Source: Flavipsychrobacter sp.
Lineage (GTDB): Bacteria; Bacteroidota; Bacteroidia; Chitinophagales; Chitinophagaceae
Direction of reading: 5' to 3'
Assembly (NCBI GenBank): GCA_024508935.1
Contig: JANINW010000007.1
Span: 1 to 46,716 of the forward strand
DNA: 46,716 bases
Shown here: piece after piece, positions 32,675-39,489 of the stretch
How the letters are laid out: each line of letters opens with the position of its first letter
Position numbering within the stretch: position 1 is the first letter of the stretch
Made by a program: the position numbers and the translations under genes
Notes under the pieces: generated by a model
What the model saw: the letters and a program-made list of their open reading frames with translations, nothing else
What the model was told of the DNA's origin: nothing
Databases searched by the model: none

Positions 32675-32724
32675 TTTTCACGATTTTCACACTTTCACGA
32701 CACGAGACCGTGAAAACGTGAAAA
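32675..32724. repeat. Iterated TTTCACG / CGTGAAA inverted repeats
   Basis: Left side TTTTCACGATTTTCACACTT plus TCACG (32675-32699), right side CGTGAAAACGTGAAAA (32709-32724), with a 9-base spacer. It sits between copies 4 and 5 of family A and resembles small iteron clusters or a stable hairpin. Confidence 0.6.
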
Positions 32725-32760
32725 TGAATAGTCTTCACTCCTGTAATTATTCCTACTCGC

Positions 32761-32798
32761 CGTCATTGCGAGCGATTAGCCCAACCAGGGCCGTCATT
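32761..32798. repeat. Family A partial copy (extension of copy 5)
   Basis: CGTCATTGCGAGCGATTAGC then CCAACCAGGGCCGTCATTCC, homologous to 32319-32355. Confidence 0.7.
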
Positions 32799-32810
32799 CC
32801 TTCTTACTCC

Positions 32811-32938
32811 CGTCATTGCGAGCGATAGCGAAGCAATCTCGCGGAATGAGTATCTACGCTATGCAAGCCCGTATTAGCGCGAGATTGCTTTGTCGGTGCA
32901 GGCGCACAGGGGGCTATGCTTACCTCCGCGCAATGACG
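32811..32938. repeat. Palindromic repeat family A, full copy 5
   Basis: Outer arms CGTCATTGCGAGCGATAGCG and CCGCGCAATGACG, inner arms AATCTCGCG and CGCGAGATT, and loop CTATGCAAGCCCGTATTAG. The stretch 32254-33170 holds no gene, only these repeats. Confidence 0.85.
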
Positions 32939-32947
32939 TGGTGTGGT

Positions 32948-33004
32948 GTTCATGTTGTTCAGTGTGTTTAAGGATTGAACAAATGAACAGGTGAACATGA
33001 ACAG
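32948..33004. repeat. TGTTCA/TGAACA-rich inverted-repeat cluster
   Basis: GTTCATGTTGTTCAGTGTG followed by GAACAAATGAACAGGTGAAC and ATGAACA. The same hexamers and layout occur at 34395-34453 on the other side of the SIR2-like gene. Confidence 0.6.
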
Positions 33005-33038
33005 GTATTGCTTACGAATGCCGCAGCGCAACCAGCGC

Positions 33039-33146
33039 CGTCATTTCGAACGATAGTGAGAAATCTCCTGAACACTTGCAAGCTGCTTCATAGAACGACT
33101 GCACCGCGTAACCCCAGGAGATATCTCGCATGCGCTCGATATGACG
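33039..33146. repeat. Palindromic repeat family B, full copy
   Basis: Begins CGTCATTTCGAACGATAGTG and ends CGCTCGATATGACG. The arms AAATCTCCTG and CCAGGAGATATCTCG lie further in. It is a related but distinct family from A; a right half occurs at 36392-36453. Confidence 0.8.
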
Positions 33147-33170
33147 GTACTATGGGCTGGTATAAGAAAA

Positions 33171-34190
33171 TTATGATAATTCGTCAGGTAAAAAGAATTG
33201 TTTAGTGTCATGAATTAATACCAAATTATCAGAAGATAGCCCAGGTCTAATAGCAAGGAACCGGTCTCTGATATTTTCCGCTTCAGGCGATTGAAAGTAC
33301 ACACGTTTTAGATTACTCATTGCCTGTACTATTTCTCTATCTATCTCTCTATTAAAATACGGGAATGAATACCCAATGACAACTAAAATATCTGTCTTGT
33401 TTGTACCTCTAATAGATCGGGAGACTATATTCTTTTCAGAATGTTGCCTTTCCCATGCAAAAGATAAACCTGAAAATAATCCCCCTTGTGGAAACCTTAA
33501 GGCAGCATGGCTCCTAATTATTGCATCTAAAAACTCTACATCAATCATACTAAAAACAGATGGACAAAAGTCATACGTTCTAAACCCATTATCACCAACA
33601 ATATTAGCTGTACCATTCAATTTATAAATTACAAATCTGTCGTTATTTATATGCGTATTGTCTGAAAATTTATTGACTACATTTAGCATAGATTGATTGC
33701 GTTCAATTTGCTTTTGATCGCTGTATTCTGTATAAGTGATTTCAAATTGATAATCATAATTCCAGTTTAGTATTCTTATATTTTCTGGGAAAGAATAATA
33801 TGACTCGTTTAATATAGAGGCGAAAAAAGTATCATAACGTTTGTCATAGCTATTTAACGTTTGTTCGAAAATTAAGAACACAGAAAAAGCTGCTTTTAAA
33901 CGCTTCAGTTCATTCTCTTGGCGTTTTACATAAAGTTTTTTGGCCAAAGTATCTATACTTGCATGTCTTATGCTTTCAGTGTAAAGCCATTCCAAATCAG
34001 ATACAAGTTCGGTCTGAGCTTTACGTTTATTGATCTTAACATTAAAAATATCGTAGTATTCACTATCCAAAAGTTTACAATTATCGCTGTTCAGTAAATC
34101 TATTACCCCTTTAAGTCGAGTTGGAATTTCTTCAACAATGGGCAGTGCATTTCTACTAGCACCAGCTCCGAATAAATAGGTGATATTCAT
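33171..34190 (-). CDS. SIR2-like protein, candidate stand-alone defence gene
   Basis: A 339-residue protein, AT-rich compared with both neighbours. Seen: 'YLFGAGASRNALPIVEEIPT' (G8-A-G-A-S12) is the NAD-binding GAGxS motif. 'NWNYDYQFE' (residues 142-150) sits where TTNYD occurs in SIR2-like defence proteins, and 'VVIGYSFPYFNREID' (271-285) matches the closing GYSF motif. The segment 'YKLNGTA' (189-195) lies where KLHG with its catalytic His is expected, and here it is Asn192. Known: SIR2-like domains in antiphage proteins (ThsA, DSR and others) break down NAD+ on infection. The missing His questions NADase activity, or marks another family. The gene lies between primase and ATPase genes of an element. 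Confidence 0.72.
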   Translation of the reverse strand: MNITYLFGAGASRNALPIVEEIPTRLKGVIDLLNSDNCKLLDSEYYDIFNVKINKRKAQTELVSDLEWLYTESIRHASIDTLAKKLYVKRQENELKRLKAAFSVFLIFEQTLNSYDKRYDTFFASILNESYYSFPENIRILNWNYDYQFEITYTEYSDQKQIERNQSMLNVVNKFSDNTHINNDRFVIYKLNGTANIVGDNGFRTYDFCPSVFSMIDVEFLDAIIRSHAALRFPQGGLFSGLSFAWERQHSEKNIVSRSIRGTNKTDILVVIGYSFPYFNREIDREIVQAMSNLKRVYFQSPEAENIRDRFLAIRPGLSSDNLVLIHDTKQFFLPDELS

Positions 34191-34206
34191 ATTGTTTTCT
34201 TTAATT

Positions 34207-34214
34207 CAAAAATA
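34207..34214 (-). promoter_or_regulatory. Candidate -7 element (TATTTTTG) of the SIR2-like gene
   Basis: Read leftward, TATTTTTG fits TAnnTTTG and ends 16 bases before the start codon. It suggests that the SIR2-like gene has its own promoter rather than relying on the RepA gene upstream. Confidence 0.4.
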
Positions 34215-34273
34215 CAATTGTGAGTGTTTTGATAATTATAGGTTGTGGAAATGTGTATAATTTCCTTTTATTC

Positions 34274-34306
34274 CTCGAGATTGCTTCGCTGTCGCTCGCA
34301 ATGACG
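34274..34306. repeat. Family A right-half copy
   Basis: CGAGATTGCTTCGCTGTCGC followed by TCGCAATGACG, a half repeat between the SIR2-like gene and the RepA-like gene. Confidence 0.75.
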
Positions 34307-34394
34307 TGTGTGGTGATGCCCAGTAGCCATCCTGCGGTACAAGTGAGTGACACAACGATGCTGAATAGTAGAAATGAAGCTGTGTAAAGAAATA

Positions 34395-34453
34395 TGTTCA
34401 ATGTTCAACGTGTTCAAGGCACCGGTACTATGAACACGTTGAACAAATTGAAC
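34395..34453. repeat. Long inverted repeat TGTTCA...TGAACA beside the RepA-like gene
   Basis: Arms TGTTCAATGTTCAACGTGTT and AACACGTTGAACAAATTGAA, imperfect by a two-base bulge, with a 14-base loop around CACCGGTACTA. It begins directly after the stop codon of the RepA-like gene, so it may stop transcription, protect the mRNA end or be a protein-binding site. The same TGTTCA word recurs at 32948-33004. Confidence 0.65.
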
Positions 34454-34454
34454 A

Positions 34455-35501
34455 TCATTTTTTAAGATAAATATTCACGGTACCTACACTTATCCCAAAT
34501 TCTTCCGCTATCTCGCGTTGCGTCTTCCCTTCCCCACTCAGGCGTTTTACTTCGCTTATTAAAAAATCACGGTCGCGCTGGTTGGTATCGGTGATGGGTT
34601 CGCGCAGGTGGTCGCGTTCGAAGGAGATGCCGTGCCAGGCAAAGCGCAGGAAGTTGTGGGGCTTCTCTACTATGCAGGTGAGTACTTCGGGGCCTTCGTA
34701 GTGTTTCTCGGCGGCGCGTGCTTTTATCTGCTTCAGGTAGCGCATGCGCTTGTCGGTATGGCACTGCCCTATGCAAAAGCTGCTGTCGCAATGGTTCATC
34801 AGCGAGCTGCTGCCTTTCAGGTCGTTGGTGGTCATGGGGCGGCTGGCATCGCGCTTGGGTGTGTGTGCCAGCACCAGTATGCTGAGGTAGTATTTTTTCT
34901 TCAGCATATTCAGTTGTTTCATCAGCGGCCCTGCATCGCGGCTTCGCTCGGTCTCGGTGCGCAGGTAGCTTATATTGTCTACTATCAGCACTTTGGCGCC
35001 GCTGTTTATCACCACCTGCTCTATGCAGTAGGTAAGGTAGTCGTCAAAATCGGCAAAGCTCTCGGGTATGTCTACACCGGTGTTTATCTCTGCACGAAAG
35101 AAATTGGGATGAAAGGAATAGTGGTCTTTGTAATTGGCGCTGTAGCGTGCTTCAAACTGTTTGTCAGACAGCTCAAAATCGAAATAGATAACGGGCTGTG
35201 CTGCAGCGCCGAGCTTAAAGCCCGGTGCGGGTACACCACGGCTGATGGCATCGGCTATCTGCACGGCCAGTATGCTTTTGCCGGTGTTGGTGCCTGCAAA
35301 GAGTATGCACAGCTCCTGCTCAAACCAAAAGTCGTCGAACAGCGCTTGTGATTCGGGCTTTTCGCTGGCCTGCTGCAGCCAGTCGTTGCCGTGCATGATG
35401 GTAAACATACCGTTTTTGCAGAAGCTGCCGGGGTTGCCGGTGTTGTCGTCGTCGTTGTGGAGGTCGTCTGCCTCCTGGTTGATAAGATCGATGGGGTTCA
35501 T
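34455..35501 (-). CDS. RepA-like AAA ATPase with C-terminal helix-turn-helix
   Basis: A 348-residue P-loop ATPase of the RecA/RepA-like group. Seen: Walker A 'FAGTNTGKS' (residues 68-76), Walker B 'KVLIVDNIS' (170-178), and 'LSILVLAHTPKRDASRPMTT' with the sensor His near 217. A short helix-turn-helix 'KTQREIAEEFGISVGTVNIY' lies at 325-345. Known: these proteins are hexameric replicative helicases or loaders in plasmids and integrative elements. Together with the Toprim-like primase gene at 31366-32253 it forms an element replication module, though an AT-rich SIR2-like gene and repeats lie between. It has a conserved acidic N-terminus (HNDDDNTGN). Confidence 0.85.
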   Translation of the reverse strand: MNPIDLINQEADDLHNDDDNTGNPGSFCKNGMFTIMHGNDWLQQASEKPESQALFDDFWFEQELCILFAGTNTGKSILAVQIADAISRGVPAPGFKLGAAAQPVIYFDFELSDKQFEARYSANYKDHYSFHPNFFRAEINTGVDIPESFADFDDYLTYCIEQVVINSGAKVLIVDNISYLRTETERSRDAGPLMKQLNMLKKKYYLSILVLAHTPKRDASRPMTTNDLKGSSSLMNHCDSSFCIGQCHTDKRMRYLKQIKARAAEKHYEGPEVLTCIVEKPHNFLRFAWHGISFERDHLREPITDTNQRDRDFLISEVKRLSGEGKTQREIAEEFGISVGTVNIYLKK

Positions 35502-35758
35502 TTGTGTAAATGAGGGTTTAAAAGAAATGTGAGAAATGAATAGTCCGTGCGCGCTACGGAAAGGTGGTGAGAAATGATTGTTTTTTTGTACCGCCTTGTG
35601 TATGCAATGTTACAGAAGCCCAGCGGAATTTTACCTAAAAAAATATGCACAGGCCATGTGGATAAATATTAAATAATCACATTTATCGACAAAAAGCAAA
35701 CAAGAAGAAACAAGTGTTTACAAAGCAGGATAATTAATGACTAATCTCATAAAACACG

Positions 35759-35772
35759 GTGACTATAGTCAC
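35759..35772. promoter_or_regulatory. Perfect palindrome GTGACTATAGTCAC (possible CRP/FNR-type operator)
   Basis: GTGA-N6-TCAC is the shape of a CRP/FNR-type half-site pair. It lies about 10 bases before the -7 element and would cover the -33 region, so the binder could repress or replace the -33 contact. A similar site is at 45462-45475. Confidence 0.4.
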
Positions 35773-35781
35773 ACAGGAAAT

Positions 35782-35789
35782 TAATTTTG
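35782..35789 (+). promoter_or_regulatory. Candidate -7 promoter element (TAATTTTG) of the HEAT-like gene
   Basis: TAATTTTG fits TAnnTTTG, 18 bases before the ATG at 35808. Confidence 0.5.
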
Positions 35790-35807
35790 CGGGAGTACTT
35801 TTAATGT

Positions 35808-36314
35808 ATGGAAACGTTCTTACGGCTATTGCAGGGCGGCGACCTGCGCTCACTGGCACGTACCAATGAAGTAGTAGCCCTGGTAAAAGACCAGCGCGAT
35901 GCAGACAAGCTCTTTGGCCTGCTGCACCACCCCGACCGTAAAGTGGTAATGCGTGCTGCCGATGCACTGGAGAAGATAACGGCAATGGACAATACCTACC
36001 TGCTATCGCACGCGGTAGAGATAAAGGGCCTGCTGTTTGAAGCCCGCGATAAGGAGCTGAAATGGCACCTGAGCCTGCTGGTATCGAGGTTGCCGCTTAC
36101 AGATGCGGAAGTAGAAAAGATATGGGCACAGCTATGTGCCTGGCTGGAGGATAAAAAGGAAAGCCGCATAGTACGGGTGAATGCCCTGCAGGCGCTGTAT
36201 AATTTATCGCAGCAGGATACGGCACTGCGCAGCCGCCTGCAAACGATAGCAGCGGCCGCAAAACAAGACCATATACAATCGCTGAACACAAGGATGCGCA
36301 AGCTGGGGTTGTAG
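35808..36314 (+). CDS. HEAT-like helical repeat protein
   Basis: A 168-residue, all-helical, cytosolic protein. Seen: repeated helix pairs such as 'LFGLLHHPDRKVVMRAADAL', 'LLFEARDKELKWHLSLLVSR' and 'SRIVRVNALQALYNLSQQDT' carry the hydrophobic and R/D pattern of HEAT or armadillo repeats; three or four are present. Such proteins usually serve as protein- or nucleic-acid-binding scaffolds, and the partner is unknown. It has its own promoter with a palindromic operator candidate. The stop codon is followed immediately by a half copy of repeat family A. GC content looks like the surrounding chromosome rather than the AT-rich SIR2-like gene. Confidence 0.75.
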   Translation: METFLRLLQGGDLRSLARTNEVVALVKDQRDADKLFGLLHHPDRKVVMRAADALEKITAMDNTYLLSHAVEIKGLLFEARDKELKWHLSLLVSRLPLTDAEVEKIWAQLCAWLEDKKESRIVRVNALQALYNLSQQDTALRSRLQTIAAAAKQDHIQSLNTRMRKLGL

Positions 36315-36378
36315 TATCCACATTATGCAAGCCCGTATTGACGCGAGATTGCTTCGTCGTTACCTCCTCGCAATGACG
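36315..36378. repeat. Family A right-half copy after the HEAT-like gene
   Basis: Starts TATCCACATTATGCAAGCCC and ends CCTCGCAATGACG; the loop and right arm of the family directly follow the stop codon at 36314. Confidence 0.8.
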
Positions 36379-36391
36379 TGGTGTGACGGAG

Positions 36392-36453
36392 CCTCATAAA
36401 ACGACTGCACCGCTTACCCCCCAGGAGATATCTCGCATGCGCTCGATATGACG
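36392..36453. repeat. Family B right-half copy
   Basis: CATAAAACGACTGCACCGCT continuing to CGCATGCGCTCGATATGACG, nearly identical to the right part of the family B copy at 33039-33146. A and B lie next to each other here, as they do at 32811-33146. Confidence 0.8.
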
Positions 36454-36483
36454 GGTACTATGAGGCTGTGTGTTATAACAACA

Positions 36484-36517
36484 AAACAGCCCATCTCGCG
36501 ACAGGCTGCTTTTTAGT
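36484..36517 (-). terminator. Hairpin terminator for the asparaginase gene
   Basis: Stem CAGCC / GGCTG with a loop of about 12 bases, and A/T runs on both sides. It lies about 20 bases past the leftward stop codon at 36538; the stem is short, so the call is tentative. Confidence 0.5.
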
Positions 36518-36537
36518 TTTTCGTTTTAATTTTTTAC

Positions 36538-37488
36538 TTATACACCATAGTACGCTATCACCTCTTCACCTTTACTGTTGCGCATGGCGCGGTACATGCC
36601 GGCAGAGTTGAAGCAGAAATCATAATTGCCGGTAGCATCTACAGCTATCAGCCCGCCTTCACCGCCCATTTTTACCAGCTTATCTTTCACTACTACATTA
36701 CATGCTTCCTGCAAAGAGAGCCCTTTGTATTCCATGAGGCAGCTGATGTCGTGGGCTACTACGGCACGCAAAAAGTATTCGCCATGCCCGGTGCAGGATA
36801 TAGCACAGGTAGCATTGTTGGCATACGTACCGGCACCTACTACGGGGCTATCGCCGATGCGGCCAAAGCGTTTGTTGGTCATACCACCGGTAGAAGTACC
36901 TGCAGCCAGGTTGCCTTCAGCATCGCAGGCTACGGCACCCACGGTACCAAATTTATAATCAGGATTAGGCGCCATACCTTTCAGGTTATCCCCCTCATGG
37001 TCCAGCTGGGTAAAGTCCGAATCGCGGATCTTCACCCATTGGTCGTAGCGCAGTTTATTGAAGAAATAATCGTCGGTAGCAAATTCAAGTCCGCGGCTCA
37101 GTGCAAAATCGGCAGCACCATTACCGCTTAAAAATACGTGGCCGGAATGCAGCATCACTTCTTTAGCCAGTTGTATAGGGTTCTTTATATTGCGCACACC
37201 GGCTACGGCACCTGCAGACAGGTCTTTACCGTTCATCAGTGCAGCATCCATTTCGTGCAGTCCTTTTTTGGTAAATACAGAACCACGCCCTGCATTGAAC
37301 AGCGGGTTGTTCTCCAGCTCAGTTATGGCCGCTACTACGGCATCCATGGCAGCACCGCCGCTGTGCAGTATTTCATAGCCTGCATCCAGGGCCATCTTCA
37401 GCCCCAGGTCGTAAGCCTGTTCATCTTCTTTGGTCATCATAGCAGGCGTAATGTTTCCTGCGCCTCCGTGTATTACGAGTGTTGTCAT
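36538..37488 (-). CDS. Isoaspartyl peptidase / L-asparaginase (Ntn hydrolase)
   Basis: A 316-residue self-processing enzyme. Seen: 'VIHGGAGNI' at the N-terminus, 'NAGRGSVFTKKGLHEMDAAL' near residues 65-84, and the cleavage site Gly181-Thr182 in 'KFGTVGAVACD', which makes Thr182 the nucleophile. The substrate-binding 'GNLAAGTSTGGMTNKRFGR' (192-210) is typical of plant-type asparaginases. Known: these cut isoaspartyl dipeptides and L-asparagine, aiding protein repair and nitrogen recycling. No signal peptide is present, so it is cytosolic. It precedes the hairpin at 36484-36517. Confidence 0.93.
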   Translation of the reverse strand: MTTLVIHGGAGNITPAMMTKEDEQAYDLGLKMALDAGYEILHSGGAAMDAVVAAITELENNPLFNAGRGSVFTKKGLHEMDAALMNGKDLSAGAVAGVRNIKNPIQLAKEVMLHSGHVFLSGNGAADFALSRGLEFATDDYFFNKLRYDQWVKIRDSDFTQLDHEGDNLKGMAPNPDYKFGTVGAVACDAEGNLAAGTSTGGMTNKRFGRIGDSPVVGAGTYANNATCAISCTGHGEYFLRAVVAHDISCLMEYKGLSLQEACNVVVKDKLVKMGGEGGLIAVDATGNYDFCFNSAGMYRAMRNSKGEEVIAYYGV

Positions 37489-37505
37489 ATGCTGCCCTTA
37501 GTGCT

Positions 37506-37538
37506 CCTACCCCCTCCGCCCCCTGAAGGGGGAACTTT
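37506..37538. repeat. GC-rich dispersed hairpin (CCCCCTCCGCCCCCTGAAGG type)
   Basis: CCTACCCCCTCCGCCCCCTG and then AAGGGGGAACTTT. The stem CCCCCT/AGGGGG with a two-base loop is a short dispersed element I associate with many Bacteroidota genomes. It stands alone in this window, in the asparaginase upstream region. Confidence 0.6.
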
Positions 37539-37636
37539 CATAAAAGGTGTAAGAGAAACGGATTTTTACTTTGTTATTTATTAATATTTTTTGTCATCAT
37601 TTTTTTACTAACGACTAACGCCTAATACCTAAGGCC

Positions 37637-38137
37637 TTATTTCAAGTAGGCTGCTGTTATCTCGTCTTTGTCTGTTTCCACTTCTATATGCTCCTGTATG
37701 GTAGTGGCTACGCTGTGTCCTACTATATCGGGAGATACGGGGAAAGATTTATGCTTGCGTTCTACCAGCACGGCAATGAGTATTTTCTTTGTCTCATAGT
37801 CCATAACCGGGCGCAGTGCATATAGCAATGTCTTGCCCGAATTGGCCACGTCATCTACCAGCACTATCGACTTGCCTGTAAGGTCATGTTCTATGCTTAT
37901 CTCTTTACCCAGTGGTTTCTTCTTATTCAGCTTTACAGGTATCACGTCCACTTTCAGCGGGCTTATCTGCTGCAGGCGTGCGGCCAGGTTATTGGCTACG
38001 GCCAGCCCGCTGCCTTCAATACCAATAAGCGTTACTGCATCTTCAGAACTGTTGTGCTCCCATACCTGGTAGGCCATGCGTTGCAGTTTCCACTGTATGC
38101 GTTCCTTGTCCAGTATCAATACACGTTCTTTGGGCAT
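37637..38137 (-). CDS. PyrR-like phosphoribosyltransferase
   Basis: A 166-residue type I phosphoribosyltransferase. Seen: the PRPP loop 'IVLVDDVANSGKTL' (residues 91-104) and the C-terminal block 'LVERKHKSFPVSPDIVGHSV', close to the PyrR/uracil-PRTase consensus. The region 'VTLIGIEGSGLAVANNLAAR' also matches. Known: PyrR proteins bind pyr mRNA and/or make UMP from uracil; RNA binding cannot be read here. There are no pyr genes nearby, so it may be just a salvage enzyme. It ends 5 bases before the start of an upstream permease gene (38143), in the same direction, so the two may be one transcript. Confidence 0.85.
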   Translation of the reverse strand: MPKERVLILDKERIQWKLQRMAYQVWEHNSSEDAVTLIGIEGSGLAVANNLAARLQQISPLKVDVIPVKLNKKKPLGKEISIEHDLTGKSIVLVDDVANSGKTLLYALRPVMDYETKKILIAVLVERKHKSFPVSPDIVGHSVATTIQEHIEVETDKDEITAAYLK

Positions 38138-38142
38138 AAATA

Positions 38143-39399
38143 TTAATTTGAGCGTATGGCTACTACAGGGTCTAAGCGCGATGCAGAGCGTGCAGGGATG
38201 AAGCCTGCCAGTACGCCCACAAAAGCGGATATACCCACACCAACGGAAAAGTTTTTAAAGGATAATGTAATGGGGAAATCGAAACCATAGGTCATGACCA
38301 GGCTCAGCGCCAGCACTACGATGATGCCTATAATGCCACCGGCTATGCACAGCGTTACCGCTTCTATCAGGAACTCCATGAGTATGCTGGCAGGCGGTGC
38401 ACCAATAGCCTTCTTCAGGCCTATATGTTTCGTACGTTCCTTTACAGTTACAAACATGATATTGGCTATACCGAAACCACCCACCACCAATGCAAAGCCA
38501 CCAATGATATAACCGATGAGGTTGATGGTAACGAACACCATCTCTATACGCTCCGATATCTGGCTCAGCTGGTTCAGGGCAAAATCATTGCCTTGCCCGG
38601 GTTTTACTTTACGTACCCTGCGCAGCACACCTTCCACTTCATATTTTACCTCGTCTATATTTATGCCGGGTGCTGCCTTTATTATCAGTATGGGGTCATT
38701 GTTCAGCGAGCGTACATCGGTAAAGGATGCAGCCGCATTGTAGGCAAAGATGATACCGTTATCAAAATCGAAACCGGCCATGTTCTGCCCTACCTTCTTC
38801 ATAATACCCACCACTATAAACTGGCGCCCTTTGAAGGAAACAGTCTTGCCCAGTGCATTGGTGCTGCCGGGGAAAAGCCCTTTGTACACCTCATCGCCCA
38901 GCACTACGGCGTTGGAGCCGCCTTCCAGTTCGGCATTGCTCAGGTAACGTCCCTGTGCTATCTCTATATTCTGTATCTTATCAAAATTGGTGGTAACGGC
39001 ATACCCGGCTATGCCTTCCAGTTCTTCATCCTGGTGCTTTACAGAAAGCGAACGGCTGGTGAAGCAGAGCGTGGCCACGTCCACATCCTTTACATCGTGC
39101 TCTACGGCCCGCAGTTCGGTAAGCGTCATGCTGGGCCTGCGCCAGAACTCCCACCATTTATATTCACCGCCTTCGTCCATCCAGGGCCAGCGGCCTACAT
39201 ACAGTACATCATTGCCCAGGCTGCTCATTTCTTTACGGATATTAGTTTTCATACTATCTAATACCGTCAGCACGGCTATAATGCAAAATATGCCTATGGT
39301 AATGCCCAGCAGCGAAAGGAAGGTGCGCAGCTTATTGGCCCTCAGCTCGTGGAAAGCCTGAACTACACTGGTACTTATTATCTGCCTGGCGTTGGTCAT
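38143..39399 (-). CDS. MacB/FtsX-type ABC transporter permease
   Basis: A 418-residue membrane protein. Seen: the N-terminal 'ALRANKLRTFLSLLGI'-type motif of the family (here 'HELRANKLRTFLSLLGITIG'), then the first helix. A long periplasmic MacB_PCD-like domain (about residues 50-280) contains 'VVLGDEVYKGLFPGSTNALG' and 'FKGRQFIVVGIMKKVGQNMA'. Three C-terminal helices form the FtsX domain with 'GGFGIANIMFVTVKERTKHI' and 'LKKAIGAPPASILMEFLIEA'. Known: such proteins with an ATPase subunit export peptides, drugs or lipoproteins. No ATPase gene is adjacent. The open frame extends to 39480, but the ATG at 39399 matches the family start. It is the upstream gene of the PyrR-like gene. Confidence 0.9.
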   Translation of the reverse strand: MTNARQIISTSVVQAFHELRANKLRTFLSLLGITIGIFCIIAVLTVLDSMKTNIRKEMSSLGNDVLYVGRWPWMDEGGEYKWWEFWRRPSMTLTELRAVEHDVKDVDVATLCFTSRSLSVKHQDEELEGIAGYAVTTNFDKIQNIEIAQGRYLSNAELEGGSNAVVLGDEVYKGLFPGSTNALGKTVSFKGRQFIVVGIMKKVGQNMAGFDFDNGIIFAYNAAASFTDVRSLNNDPILIIKAAPGINIDEVKYEVEGVLRRVRKVKPGQGNDFALNQLSQISERIEMVFVTINLIGYIIGGFALVVGGFGIANIMFVTVKERTKHIGLKKAIGAPPASILMEFLIEAVTLCIAGGIIGIIVVLALSLVMTYGFDFPITLSFKNFSVGVGISAFVGVLAGFIPARSASRLDPVVAIRSN

Positions 39400-39460
39400 C
39401 TGACCAGCAAATTTAACGTTTGCAGGATATTTTGCTGCATATATTATAGGCAGGGAATAA

Positions 39461-39468
39461 TAAATTTG
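39461..39468 (+). promoter_or_regulatory. Candidate -7 element (TAAATTTG) of the MFS gene
   Basis: TAAATTTG fits TAnnTTTG. It lies 21 bases before the TTG at 39490 proposed as the MFS start. A TTTG at 39431-39434 is a possible but rather distant -33 element. Confidence 0.5.
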
Positions 39469-39489
39469 CATGTCTTCCAAACCAATATT

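Larger units (their letters stand above)
35502..35807. promoter_or_regulatory. Intergenic control region between RepA-like and HEAT-like genes
   Basis: No gene is seen. It holds a direct repeat GTGAGAAATGA (35529-35539 and 35567-35577) around a near-palindrome TCCGTGCGCGCTACGGA, a perfect 14-bp palindrome at 35759-35772 and a -7 element at 35782-35789. The rest is AT-rich. Confidence 0.55.

Noticed and set aside
31534-32828. Rightward frames in the repeat field giving peptides such as HCEERRSNLAE and VIASDSEAISRNE
   Set aside because: They are translations of family A repeats or run antisense to the DUF6371 gene; the same peptides recur at each copy, as expected of a repeat and not of a protein.
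39349-39489. Longer N-terminus for the MFS gene from 39349
   Set aside because: It reads through the start of the opposing permease gene and upstream of the candidate promoter at 39461; the extension has no transporter-like sequence.
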